A stretch of DNA of 49,810 nt from an uncultured Microscilla sp. (lineage in GTDB: Bacteria > Bacteroidota > Bacteroidia > Cytophagales > Microscillaceae): NCBI RefSeq assembly GCF_947493425.1, contig NZ_CANLRP010000045.1, forward strand, positions 1-49,810, written 5' to 3'. Made by a program: the position numbers and the translations under genes. The notes under the pieces were generated by a model. That model had not been told where the DNA came from, ran no database searches, and saw only the letters and a list, made by a program, of their open reading frames with translations. Shown here one piece after another: positions 7,312 through 15,618 of the stretch. The stretch's first letter is position 1, and each line of letters opens with the position of its first letter.

Positions 7312-10300
7312 TTATTTCTTTCTCAACATTTCTAACTCTTGTTCTTTAGCTTTTAAAGCTTCCTGGAGGTCAGCTTTCTCTTTTTCAAATTTTTCTATGA
7401 TTCGAGCAATAGATTTCTGTTGAGTTTCTAGTATTTCCTGGGCTTTGGCTGTTTCTTGTTCTTTGATAGAAGCAATATTTATGGCGATCTTTTCTTTTTC
7501 AAAAGCCTCTTGCTTCTGCTTTGTAATATCCTTGATAAACACCGCTACACCGGTAATTTTACGAAGTTTATTTTTGATAGGAATAAAAGAAAATTGCCAG
7601 TAAATATCCTGATTGTTTTCGGGATGATTAAAAATCTCCTCTATTTGTATTTTTTCGCCTTCCAGTGTTTTATCATAATGCTGTTTCCAGTAGTTAAACT
7701 TATCTTCCTGAAATGTTTCTGTAATATTTAATCCCGCTTTTAGGGTAATATTTCGGGTAGCATAGGCTGCCCGCATTTTATCATTCAGCAAAGTAATTTT
7801 ATAACTTTGATCTACCGTCAAAATCATCTCTTCAGTGTTGTTAATCACTGCTTTTAGGTTGGCTTCTCTATTTTGTAGTTTACGCTGAGTCAATAATATT
7901 TTACGCTCAGCGTTCTTTCTATCAGTTATATCTACTGCAAACTCTACCAGCTTGTAAGGTTTGCCACTCAAGTCAAATATAGGATTAAAACTACCTTGAA
8001 TCCATATTTCTTTCCCGTTTTTAGACACTCGGCGCGACTCACCCGAATGATACTCGCCTTGTACCAGTTTATCCCACAGTAGTTGATAAGCTTCCGAGTT
8101 GCGTTCTTCGTTAGTAACCAATACTGCATGGTTTTGCCCAATAATGTCATCACGCTTATACTCCATCAAACGCAGGAAGATATCGTTTGCTTCCAGAATG
8201 TTGCCATCCATATCATACTCCACAGTGGCATTTGAACGACGGAAAGACTCAAGCTGCCCCTGGAAATCAAGCCTTAGTTTTTTGTCGGTCGTAACATCAA
8301 AGGCAATTTTAAGAATTTTATACGTTTTACCTTCTTTATTTTTAATGGGAGTAAAGGTGGTTTGCAACCAGACCTCTTTGCCATACTTGGCGATTTGCTT
8401 GAACTCTCCTTTGTGAGGCACTCCGTTTTTCAGATCATTCCACAATGCCTTATAATCGTCGCTTTCAAAATCTTCGGTATCTATAAACATTCGGTAATGT
8501 TTGCCAGTAATTTCAGCTGCCGAATAATTCATAGTTTCTAAAAATAACTCATTGGCATTCAATATTTTAAACTCAATATCCATTTCCAGTGTAATCAAGG
8601 TCGTATTCATGGCATACGACTGTGCAGTAAGCACTTCTTGATTTTCTTCCATTTCTCCTTGAGTTTGTTGTAAGGTAAGCAGGTTATCGCGCATTTCCTT
8701 TTCCTGATCACGCATTTGTCGGGTAATCTCCGTAGACTCCAGCAAGAGTTTATGGGTTTGCTCTGTGGTTTTTACTGCATACAAGGTAGATGCAATGTTT
8801 TCGCCTAACTTTTCAAGAAAATCAATTTTATACCTAGGTATCTCCTCAAACGATGCCAACTCCATTACCCCATACACTGTTTCGTTTAGCTTTAATGGAA
8901 TAACCAAAATACAGCTAGGGTTAGCTCCTCCCATTCCTGAAGAAATATCTACATAATCATTAGGAATGTCGGTCACATAAATAGTGTCTACATCGTTGTA
9001 GGCCTGTCCTACCAAGCCTTCGTTCGTGTTGATTTGTTGGGTTCGGTATTTTTGCTTGCCAAAGGCATAACTAGCCAATAGTTCTATAAATATATTCTGC
9101 TCATCATTGTCGTTTACTATATAAATACCTCCTTGGTTGGCATCAATGTATTTTACAATGTTAGAGATGATCTCATAACCAAGTGTTTGGGTGTTTTCGC
9201 GATAAGTTTGTAAAATATTGCTAAACATCGCCAACCCTTTATTTGCCCAGGCACGTTCTTGCTCTTCTATATTTACTGCACTTAGTTTTTCGCGCATGTT
9301 TAACAGTGCTTCTGACAAAGTATCTTTTTCTTCGGCTTCATAAGATAAATCTAACTCGCCTTGTTCAATGCCTTTGATAAAAGTGGTTGCCTGACGTATT
9401 TTACCAATCAACAAATTAAGTGTATCAGCAATAATTCCTATCTCATTTTGTTTTTGATAATCTATTCTTTGGTCAAGGTCTCCTGTTTGAATAAGTGCTG
9501 CACTGTTGTTTATTTTTTGAATTGGTATGGCTATCCAGGTGTTATACACCAAGTACCCTAAAGCAAGAAACAAGAAAAACATTCCCCAATTGATATACAA
9601 CAACAACTGTAGGGTTACTTGAGTATTGTTTACAATAGACTCGCAACTGTCAAGCAACTCATTGGTTTGTTTTGACAAAGGATCAATATTTTGCTGAAGT
9701 GCCTTGTAAGCCTTGGTACTTAGCGAGTCTAAAGAGTAATCTTTGTTTAAAGTAAGTTTGTATTTTTTGGCAAGTTTCAATGCCAATGCATCAATGGCCA
9801 CTATAGTATCTTTGGCATTGAGCAATTCATTTATGCCTTGGGTGGCAATAGAATCGTTGATAATTTTTTGTTGGGCTGCCCAAAAATCAAGCACAGCTTG
9901 CGCCGGAGACAATTTGTTATACTGATTGTAATCAAACTGTACACGACTTGCCAGAGTGAGTGCATTTGTTTTGTAGGTATTCCATATAGGAGCAATAAGG
10001 TTTAAGTTTAACCGGAACTCAGGCGTATTACCTGGCAAACTAATGCTTTCTTGCTCTACTGCAACCTCTCCTTCCTGGGTTACAAGGTTAAGCATTACCT
10101 GATAACGGTTTATACTTTTACGCAGTAAACGTTGACTGTTTTCGGTTTCGTATTGTTGACTAATATGATGCGCAAACAAAAGGGAAGAACTAATATCTTT
10201 ATTGGCTTTAGAAATCTCATTATACAGTTTATTATAGTTTTCTATTTTACTGTTGTATACATTGATAAACAATTGTAAAATAAAAAATATAACTGCAAAT

Positions 10301-10353
10301 GAAATAAAGAATAGGATGATTTTATTTTTGATGACCCTATGTTGATTATTCAT
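7312..10353 (-). CDS. HAMP-GAF-PAS sensor protein without kinase domain
   Basis: A 1013-aa membrane sensor. Order seen: transmembrane helix at residues 12-32; a periplasmic helical domain of about 215 aa; second transmembrane helix near 247-270 (LLLYINWGMFFLFLALGYLV); HAMP linker to about 325 (IQTGDLDQRIDYQKQNEIG); GAF domain about 370-525; a coiled-coil link; three PAS/PAC modules about 585-690, 705-815 and 835-945, the first two ending in F-x-P-I and DVT/DIT motifs; and a C-terminal coiled coil (about 950-1013). There is no HisKA, HATPase, GGDEF, EAL, receiver or methyl-acceptor domain, so output must pass through a partner or by oligomerisation. It could be a truncated histidine kinase, but the coiled coil ends cleanly at a stop. 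Monocistronic; divergent from the lysine-pathway gene. Confidence 0.88.
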   Translation of the reverse strand: MNNQHRVIKNKIILFFISFAVIFFILQLFINVYNSKIENYNKLYNEISKANKDISSSLLFAHHISQQYETENSQRLLRKSINRYQVMLNLVTQEGEVAVEQESISLPGNTPEFRLNLNLIAPIWNTYKTNALTLASRVQFDYNQYNKLSPAQAVLDFWAAQQKIINDSIATQGINELLNAKDTIVAIDALALKLAKKYKLTLNKDYSLDSLSTKAYKALQQNIDPLSKQTNELLDSCESIVNNTQVTLQLLLYINWGMFFLFLALGYLVYNTWIAIPIQKINNSAALIQTGDLDQRIDYQKQNEIGIIADTLNLLIGKIRQATTFIKGIEQGELDLSYEAEEKDTLSEALLNMREKLSAVNIEEQERAWANKGLAMFSNILQTYRENTQTLGYEIISNIVKYIDANQGGIYIVNDNDEQNIFIELLASYAFGKQKYRTQQINTNEGLVGQAYNDVDTIYVTDIPNDYVDISSGMGGANPSCILVIPLKLNETVYGVMELASFEEIPRYKIDFLEKLGENIASTLYAVKTTEQTHKLLLESTEITRQMRDQEKEMRDNLLTLQQTQGEMEENQEVLTAQSYAMNTTLITLEMDIEFKILNANELFLETMNYSAAEITGKHYRMFIDTEDFESDDYKALWNDLKNGVPHKGEFKQIAKYGKEVWLQTTFTPIKNKEGKTYKILKIAFDVTTDKKLRLDFQGQLESFRRSNATVEYDMDGNILEANDIFLRLMEYKRDDIIGQNHAVLVTNEERNSEAYQLLWDKLVQGEYHSGESRRVSKNGKEIWIQGSFNPIFDLSGKPYKLVEFAVDITDRKNAERKILLTQRKLQNREANLKAVINNTEEMILTVDQSYKITLLNDKMRAAYATRNITLKAGLNITETFQEDKFNYWKQHYDKTLEGEKIQIEEIFNHPENNQDIYWQFSFIPIKNKLRKITGVAVFIKDITKQKQEAFEKEKIAINIASIKEQETAKAQEILETQQKSIARIIEKFEKEKADLQEALKAKEQELEMLRKK

Positions 10354-10476
10354 ACTTTATTCAATTATCCTATTTGAAGGGGTTTTGTTAATCAAGTCTA
10401 AATTTAATTATAAAAAACAAAGTGGCTATATAAAACTAGCTATTTTTATTAATAATAAATACCACCGTCATGATAT

Positions 10477-10506
10477 TTTGGTTTTCAATAAGTTGACTTA
10501 GCTTTG
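10477..10506 (+). promoter_or_regulatory. Bacteroidota-type promoter of saccharopine dehydrogenase gene
   Basis: -33 TTTG (10477-10480), 18 nt, -7 TAGCTTTG (10499-10506), about 26 nt before the ATG at 10533. Confidence 0.6.
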
Positions 10507-10532
10507 GGGTACGAAACACAATCACATTTAAT

Positions 10533-11867
10533 ATGGCACATATTTTAGTTATAGGAGCAGGAAGATCTGCTGATGCGCTTATCAATTATCTGGCAAAAGC
10601 CGTGCAAACTTATCAATGGGAAATGACAGTTGCTGATGTGTCTGCTGACCTGTTGCCACAAAAGTTGGCTCCCTATCCACACATAAAAACGCTTGTATTC
10701 GATATATATAATCAAGCACAAGCAACTGAAACTATAGCCAAAGTCGATATGGTAGTCTCCTTATTACCGGCCAGCTTACATGCCGAGGTAGCCAAATATT
10801 GCTTAATCCATCAAAAACACTTGTTGACAGCCTCTTATTTGTCAGAAGAAATTAAAGCCATGGCAAAAGATGTAGAACAGGCTGGATTGATATTTTTAAA
10901 TGAGATAGGGTTAGACCCAGGCATTGATCATATGTCGGCAATGCAAATGATTGATGAGATCAAAGCGCAAGAGGGCAATATTGTATCTTTTAAATCATAT
11001 ACAGGTGGGCTAGTTGCCCCAGAGTATGATAACAATCCCTGGCACTATAAATTTACCTGGAACCCACGCAATGTAATATTAGCAGGCAAAGGAGGTACCG
11101 CACAATATATAGAAAATGGTCAATACAAATACATCCCTTATCATCAGCTATTCAATCAAACCAACTCCTTAGAAGTAGAAGGCTTTGGAAAGTTTGAAAC
11201 CTACGCCAACCGCGACTCGCTCAAATATCGTGAGTTATATGGGCTAGATAATATTCCTACCATGTTGCGTGGCACCCTCAGAGGAGATGGCTATTGCAGT
11301 GCCTGGGCTGTCTTGGTTAGTTTAGGGCTTACCTCAGACGACTTTGAAGTAGACACCAAGGGAATGACTTATCGTACCTTTACTGAAGCATTTTTGCCTG
11401 ACACCAGTGCTAAGAATACGGTTGATAAACTTGCAAGCTTTATAGGCAAGTCTACTGACAATGAGATCATTCAAAAAATTGTCTGGACAGGTTTATTAGA
11501 TGATATTCCTATTCCTGTAAAAGGTTCTCCTGCTTTTATATTGCAGCACTTGTTAGAACAGAAGTGGAAATTAGAAGATAATGACAAAGATATGATTGTC
11601 ATGCAACATCAGTTTGAGTATGAATTAACAAACCAAACAAAATATACCAAAACATCTGACCTGGTAGTATTGGGCGACGAAAACCATACTGCTATGGCAA
11701 AAACAGTAGGATTGCCATTGGCTATAGCTGCCAAACTCATTTTGTTGGGCAAAATAAACTTAAAAGGGGTTTTTATTCCTACACTAAAAGAAATATATGC
11801 ACCTGTCATGACTGAGTTGTTGCAACTTGGGATAGAATTTAAGGAAAGACAAACACAATTGACATAG
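10533..11867 (+). CDS. Saccharopine dehydrogenase family protein
   Basis: A 444-aa protein of the saccharopine dehydrogenase (LYS9-type) family. The N-terminal Rossmann motif is GAGRSADAL (residues 8-16). ADVSADLL supplies the acidic residue at the end of beta-2, and MVVSLLPASLHAEVAKYCL is the next conserved stretch. EIGLDPGIDHMSAM (about 127-140) is the family signature in the catalytic domain. Such enzymes convert saccharopine and 2-aminoadipate semialdehyde; in bacteria the physiological direction and pathway are often unclear. Cytoplasmic. It has its own promoter with a short leader. A Wzz-like gene follows 73 bp downstream, probably unrelated in function. Confidence 0.9.
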   Translation: MAHILVIGAGRSADALINYLAKAVQTYQWEMTVADVSADLLPQKLAPYPHIKTLVFDIYNQAQATETIAKVDMVVSLLPASLHAEVAKYCLIHQKHLLTASYLSEEIKAMAKDVEQAGLIFLNEIGLDPGIDHMSAMQMIDEIKAQEGNIVSFKSYTGGLVAPEYDNNPWHYKFTWNPRNVILAGKGGTAQYIENGQYKYIPYHQLFNQTNSLEVEGFGKFETYANRDSLKYRELYGLDNIPTMLRGTLRGDGYCSAWAVLVSLGLTSDDFEVDTKGMTYRTFTEAFLPDTSAKNTVDKLASFIGKSTDNEIIQKIVWTGLLDDIPIPVKGSPAFILQHLLEQKWKLEDNDKDMIVMQHQFEYELTNQTKYTKTSDLVVLGDENHTAMAKTVGLPLAIAAKLILLGKINLKGVFIPTLKEIYAPVMTELLQLGIEFKERQTQLT

Positions 11868-11940
11868 AATATATACTTTGAATAAGTGTTTTTTTATAAA
11901 TTTACAGCCAGTTTTATTTTAAACAGATAAAGAACCGACC

Positions 11941-12975
11941 ATGAGTCAGAGTAAAAGCAAGCCTGAAGAAGACAAAAACACAGCAAAATCCATTACAGGT
12001 CTAAACGAAAAGACAAAAACAACAACCCAATCAGATGAAATAGATTTAAGGGAGTTATGGGGGCAGTTTGTTAGCTTTTTGAGAGTAGTTATTAAATTAG
12101 TAATAAAAAGAGGTCTTATTTTGGCTATTTTTCTAGGTATTGGAGGGGGAGTTGGCTTTTATTTTCATAAGGTTTCAGTACCTATCTATAAAACCAAAAT
12201 GTTAATTAATGCAAAAGGTACTGATTATTCTATTTTGTCAGGCTTATTAGGAACTTTACAAAACTTAGCAGCTGACGGTAATCATAAGGCCATTGCTAAT
12301 AGACTTAAACTTAAGCTGGACATAGCTAAAACTATTGTTGCTATCAAAGCAGTGGATAAGTTAGTAGTAATTAAAGATTTAAGTATTCAGCAAAACAAAG
12401 AGTTGAAGCCTGGTGCAGACAACAAAAAAAACAGTGCTAAAGAAGGAAATACAGAAGTTTTCCAACTAAAAGATCACAAGTTTTCTATTGAACTAAGCCT
12501 TACCAATAATGCCCATATTACTGCTTTAGAAAATGCGATCACTGTTTATCTTCGGGAAAATGAGTACCTGAAAAAAAGGGTAAAGACTAAAAAGATATTT
12601 TTAACTCAAAAAAAAGAGAAACTTAGAAAAGAAATCCAAGAACTTGATTCTCTAAAGCGTAATATTTCCAAATTATTCACTAACAAGAATCAAAACGTTC
12701 GAATTACAAATCCGGGTAATATTTCAAAACTTTATGAAGAAGCTGTAAAGCTACGAGAAGAAGAATTAAAAGTAGATACTACACTTGCTTTGATAGAGAA
12801 TGTACAAATAATAGAAGGTTTTGTAAAACTTAATAACCCTGTTGTTCAGGTCACTAAACGTATTAAATCCGGATTATACCTTGGTTTTACTATTTGGTTT
12901 CTATTAATTTTATGGCTAGATGTACGTAAACCTTTTATTAAGTTTTTAAATAGTGAATCAAAAAACAGTGATTGA
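11941..12975 (+). CDS. Wzz-like chain-length determinant protein
   Basis: A 344-aa inner-membrane protein with Wzz/polysaccharide co-polymerase topology. It has a cytoplasmic N-terminus ending in DEIDLRELWGQFVSFLRVV (the usual pre-membrane motif), a transmembrane helix at about 58-76 with a Gly-rich face, a large periplasmic part (about 78-310) beginning with VPIYKTKMLINAKG and containing a long charged coiled coil (about 205-290), and a second transmembrane helix near 313-329. It has no C-terminal tyrosine kinase domain. Such proteins set surface polysaccharide length or act in export; no wzy or wzx gene is adjacent. A hairpin terminator follows. Confidence 0.75.
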   Translation: MSQSKSKPEEDKNTAKSITGLNEKTKTTTQSDEIDLRELWGQFVSFLRVVIKLVIKRGLILAIFLGIGGGVGFYFHKVSVPIYKTKMLINAKGTDYSILSGLLGTLQNLAADGNHKAIANRLKLKLDIAKTIVAIKAVDKLVVIKDLSIQQNKELKPGADNKKNSAKEGNTEVFQLKDHKFSIELSLTNNAHITALENAITVYLRENEYLKKRVKTKKIFLTQKKEKLRKEIQELDSLKRNISKLFTNKNQNVRITNPGNISKLYEEAVKLREEELKVDTTLALIENVQIIEGFVKLNNPVVQVTKRIKSGLYLGFTIWFLLILWLDVRKPFIKFLNSESKNSD

Positions 12976-12994
12976 TACTCAATCTATCATAGAT

Positions 12995-13030
12995 ATAAAA
13001 AGGCAAGATGCTTCTGCCTCCTGCCTTTTA
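12995..13030 (+). terminator. Terminator of the Wzz-like gene
   Basis: Stem AAAAGGCA (12998-13005) / TGCCTTTT (13022-13029) around a 16-nt loop. The T-rich right arm follows the stop codon by about 20 nt. Confidence 0.6.
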
Positions 13031-13514
13031 TATAGTATTCTTTCCTGTTTATAGCACACCACAAATACATATTGCGTTAGCCAGGCAAAATGCTTGGCTA
13101 ATGATCAGTGTAATGCATCAAAAATGTCTTTCATTCCCCCCTTATTTTGAAGTAAACTATTTTAAAAAGTCATAGTAGTAACTACACTATTTTTATTGTT
13201 TTGCTCAGCAAGTCATAGACGCTTTCCATCTCATTCATCACTGATTTTATAGGTTCGGCACTTCACAATTTTTTCTAGTTGCTGCGAAAAACCATCACTT
13301 AACCAATCTATTTTCAAAGTGTTCGTCAATGAACATTTTTTGTGTTAAAGGCGAACATATAATACACTAAAAAAACCTCCTGCAACAACACAAAACACTG
13401 CATATCACATCTTTATGTAAGGTGGCACTCTAATTGGCTAAGCAAGAGCAATGGTATTCCCTGTTAGATACTACATACGCATAAGCCTTTTAATAACTAT
13501 GAAATTATAAAAAC
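13031..13514. other. Long intergenic region before the efflux operon
   Basis: No intact gene. It holds a hairpin with an 11-bp stem (13077-13101: TTAGCCAGGCA, loop AAA, TGCTTGGCTAA, one G-T pair) with no T-run. It also has two near-direct repeats of the form GTGTT-N6/7-GAACAT at 13319-13336 and 13342-13358. On the minus strand, short open pieces occur between about 13340 and 13180 in two frames (one reads IDWLSDGFSQQLEKIVK), possibly a decayed gene. Confidence 0.45.
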
Positions 13515-14768
13515 ATGGACAAAGTAATTCAGAAGAAACAGTGGACCCCCAAAAAAGTCTTCAGCTTTGGAGGAGCGGGTGGATTATTACTTTTACTATT
13601 GATTTACAGTTTTTTTGGTAATTCTTCATCGAAACTGAATGTAAGCCAAGGAAAAATAACTGTAGCCTCAGTGCAAAAAGCTAACTTTCAGGAGTTTATA
13701 GTAGTTGATGGTATAGCCCAACCGATCAAAACCGTGTTTTTGGACATTATAGAAGGTGGCAGGGTTGAAAAGATTTTTGTAGAAGATGGATACCAAGTAA
13801 AAAAAGGAGATAGTATTCTGAAATTCACCAATACTGCTTTACAGATTGATTTTATGAACCGCGAGTCACAATTACTAGACATGATCAATGAACGACAAAC
13901 TACCCAAATCAATATGAGGCAAAATGAATTACAAACTTTAAATGAGCTTGCAGACATAGAATACAGACTAAAACAAGCCAAACGAAATCATCGACGCGAC
14001 TCACAATTAATGAAAGGCAAGGCCATAGCAAAACAGGTATATTTTACCTCAAAAGATAATTATGACTACCAACAACGAAAGTTTGAGTTAGCCAAGAGGT
14101 CAATCAAACAAAATACAATGCTGAGAACCGAACGCTTAAACCAACTTGATGCTTCTATCCAACGTATGCAAAGAAACATTGGCTTGTCTCAACGTACACT
14201 AGACAACCTCTATGTAATAGCACCTATCAGTGGGCAGTTATCAACCCTCAAAGCCGAAGTGGGTGAGTCTAAATCTCCGGGTGAAAACATTGGACAAATC
14301 GATGACTTGGATGGCTATAAAATTAATGTAGGCATTGACGAACACTATATTTCTAAAGTATACACAGGACTCAAAGGAACATTTGAGTTGGAAGGAAAAA
14401 GCTATGAATTGGTAGTAAAAAAAGTATACCCTGAGGTACAATCAGGGGAGTTTAAGGTAGATATGGAGTTTTTGAAAACGATTCCGGCTAAAATTCGCCG
14501 AGGGCAAACCCTACAAATCAAGCTACAGCTCAGTAGTTCTCACCAGGCAGTTTTAATCCCTCGTGGAGGATTTTATCAGGTGACTGGTGGTGGTTGGATA
14601 TTTGTGGTAAACCCCAATGGCGACAAGGCTGTAAAACGTAACATAAAACTTGGGCGACAAAATCCACACTATTACGAAGTAACCCAAGGCTTGAAACCTG
14701 GCGAAAAAGTCGTTGTATCATCTTATGAAGGTTATGAAAATATTGACCAACTTGTGTTGCAAAAATAA
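13515..14768 (+). CDS. HlyD/MacA-type efflux periplasmic adaptor
   Basis: A 417-aa membrane-fusion (adaptor) protein. Residues 15-34 (Gly/Leu-rich) form the single N-terminal membrane anchor. Then come a first beta/lipoyl half (VDGIAQPIKTVFLDIIEGGR; KIFVEDGYQVKKGDSILKF), a helical hairpin (about 115-225) and the second lipoyl half (LYVIAPISGQLSTLKAEVGE). A beta-barrel and membrane-proximal domain end with GLKPGEKVVVSSYEGY. It links an inner-membrane transporter to an outer-membrane channel. The ABC ATPase gene 91 bp downstream indicates a MacAB-like exporter, but no permease gene follows. Two near-direct repeats about 160-200 bp upstream could be regulator sites. Confidence 0.9.
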   Translation: MDKVIQKKQWTPKKVFSFGGAGGLLLLLLIYSFFGNSSSKLNVSQGKITVASVQKANFQEFIVVDGIAQPIKTVFLDIIEGGRVEKIFVEDGYQVKKGDSILKFTNTALQIDFMNRESQLLDMINERQTTQINMRQNELQTLNELADIEYRLKQAKRNHRRDSQLMKGKAIAKQVYFTSKDNYDYQQRKFELAKRSIKQNTMLRTERLNQLDASIQRMQRNIGLSQRTLDNLYVIAPISGQLSTLKAEVGESKSPGENIGQIDDLDGYKINVGIDEHYISKVYTGLKGTFELEGKSYELVVKKVYPEVQSGEFKVDMEFLKTIPAKIRRGQTLQIKLQLSSSHQAVLIPRGGFYQVTGGGWIFVVNPNGDKAVKRNIKLGRQNPHYYEVTQGLKPGEKVVVSSYEGYENIDQLVLQK

Positions 14769-14859
14769 CCAGTCTTGCTTACTTTATCACTCAGAATAAA
14801 AACCATATAAACCATTCAATGAAACTGTAGCAACCAATGCTGCCCAAAAATAGAAATCA

Positions 14860-15549
14860 ATGATACAGACTAAGAAACTTAGTAAAATATATACTACAGA
14901 TGAAATAGAAACCACTGCATTGAACAGTGTAAATATGAAGATAGACTCAGGTGAGTTTGTAGCCATCATGGGGCCTTCGGGCTGTGGCAAATCTACTCTG
15001 CTGAACATATTAGGGTTATTGGATAACCCTAGCACAGGTGAGTTTTATTTTTTAGATAAAGAAATCAGTGGGTTTAGCGAGAAACAACGTGCCGATATGC
15101 GTAAAGCAAATATTGGGTTTGTGTTTCAAAGTTTTAATTTGATTGATGAGTTAACAGTGTTTGAAAACATAGAGTTACCACTTATTTATTTAAAAGTGCC
15201 AACTGTAGAACGCAAACGCCGAGTTGAAGAAATTATGAACAAAATGGAGATTATGCACCGTAAAAAGCATTTTCCCCAGCAGCTTTCGGGTGGACAACAA
15301 CAAAGGGTAGCCATTTCACGGGCTGTAATTACAAAACCAAAACTGATTTTGGCGGATGAACCTACTGGTAACTTGGACTCTAAAAATGGAGAAGAAGTAA
15401 TGAACCTATTAACTGAACTCAATGCTGGCGGTACCACAATTGTCATGGTTACTCACTCATCGTTGGATGCTGAGTATGCACACCGCATTGTCAACTTATT
15501 TGATGGGCAAATTGTGAGTGAACATAAAAATGAAAATACTCTTTCATAA
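14860..15549 (+). CDS. ABC transporter ATP-binding protein (MacB/LolD type)
   Basis: A 229-aa stand-alone nucleotide-binding domain of the MacB/LolD/FtsE group. Walker A is GPSGCGKST (residues 38-46), Q-loop Gln90, signature LSGGQQQR (142-149), Walker B LILADEP (162-168), D-loop NLDS and H-loop His199. It should pair with FtsX-like permeases and, from its position, with the adaptor encoded just upstream. A strong terminator begins 9 nt after the stop, and the next gene is on the opposite strand, so the permease must be encoded elsewhere. The frame has one good ATG; length is typical. Confidence 0.92.
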   Translation: MIQTKKLSKIYTTDEIETTALNSVNMKIDSGEFVAIMGPSGCGKSTLLNILGLLDNPSTGEFYFLDKEISGFSEKQRADMRKANIGFVFQSFNLIDELTVFENIELPLIYLKVPTVERKRRVEEIMNKMEIMHRKKHFPQQLSGGQQQRVAISRAVITKPKLILADEPTGNLDSKNGEEVMNLLTELNAGGTTIVMVTHSSLDAEYAHRIVNLFDGQIVSEHKNENTLS

Positions 15550-15557
15550 ACACTGCC

Positions 15558-15597
15558 TACCAGATTGTGTACAGCACTGTATACAACCTGGTATTTT
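15558..15597 (+). terminator. Terminator closing the adaptor-ATPase operon
   Basis: A 15-position stem (15558-15572 with 15579-15593), one mismatch and one G-T pair, loop AGCACT, followed by TTTT. Confidence 0.75.
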
Positions 15598-15618
15598 GCC
15601 AAATATGCTATGCTTCTT

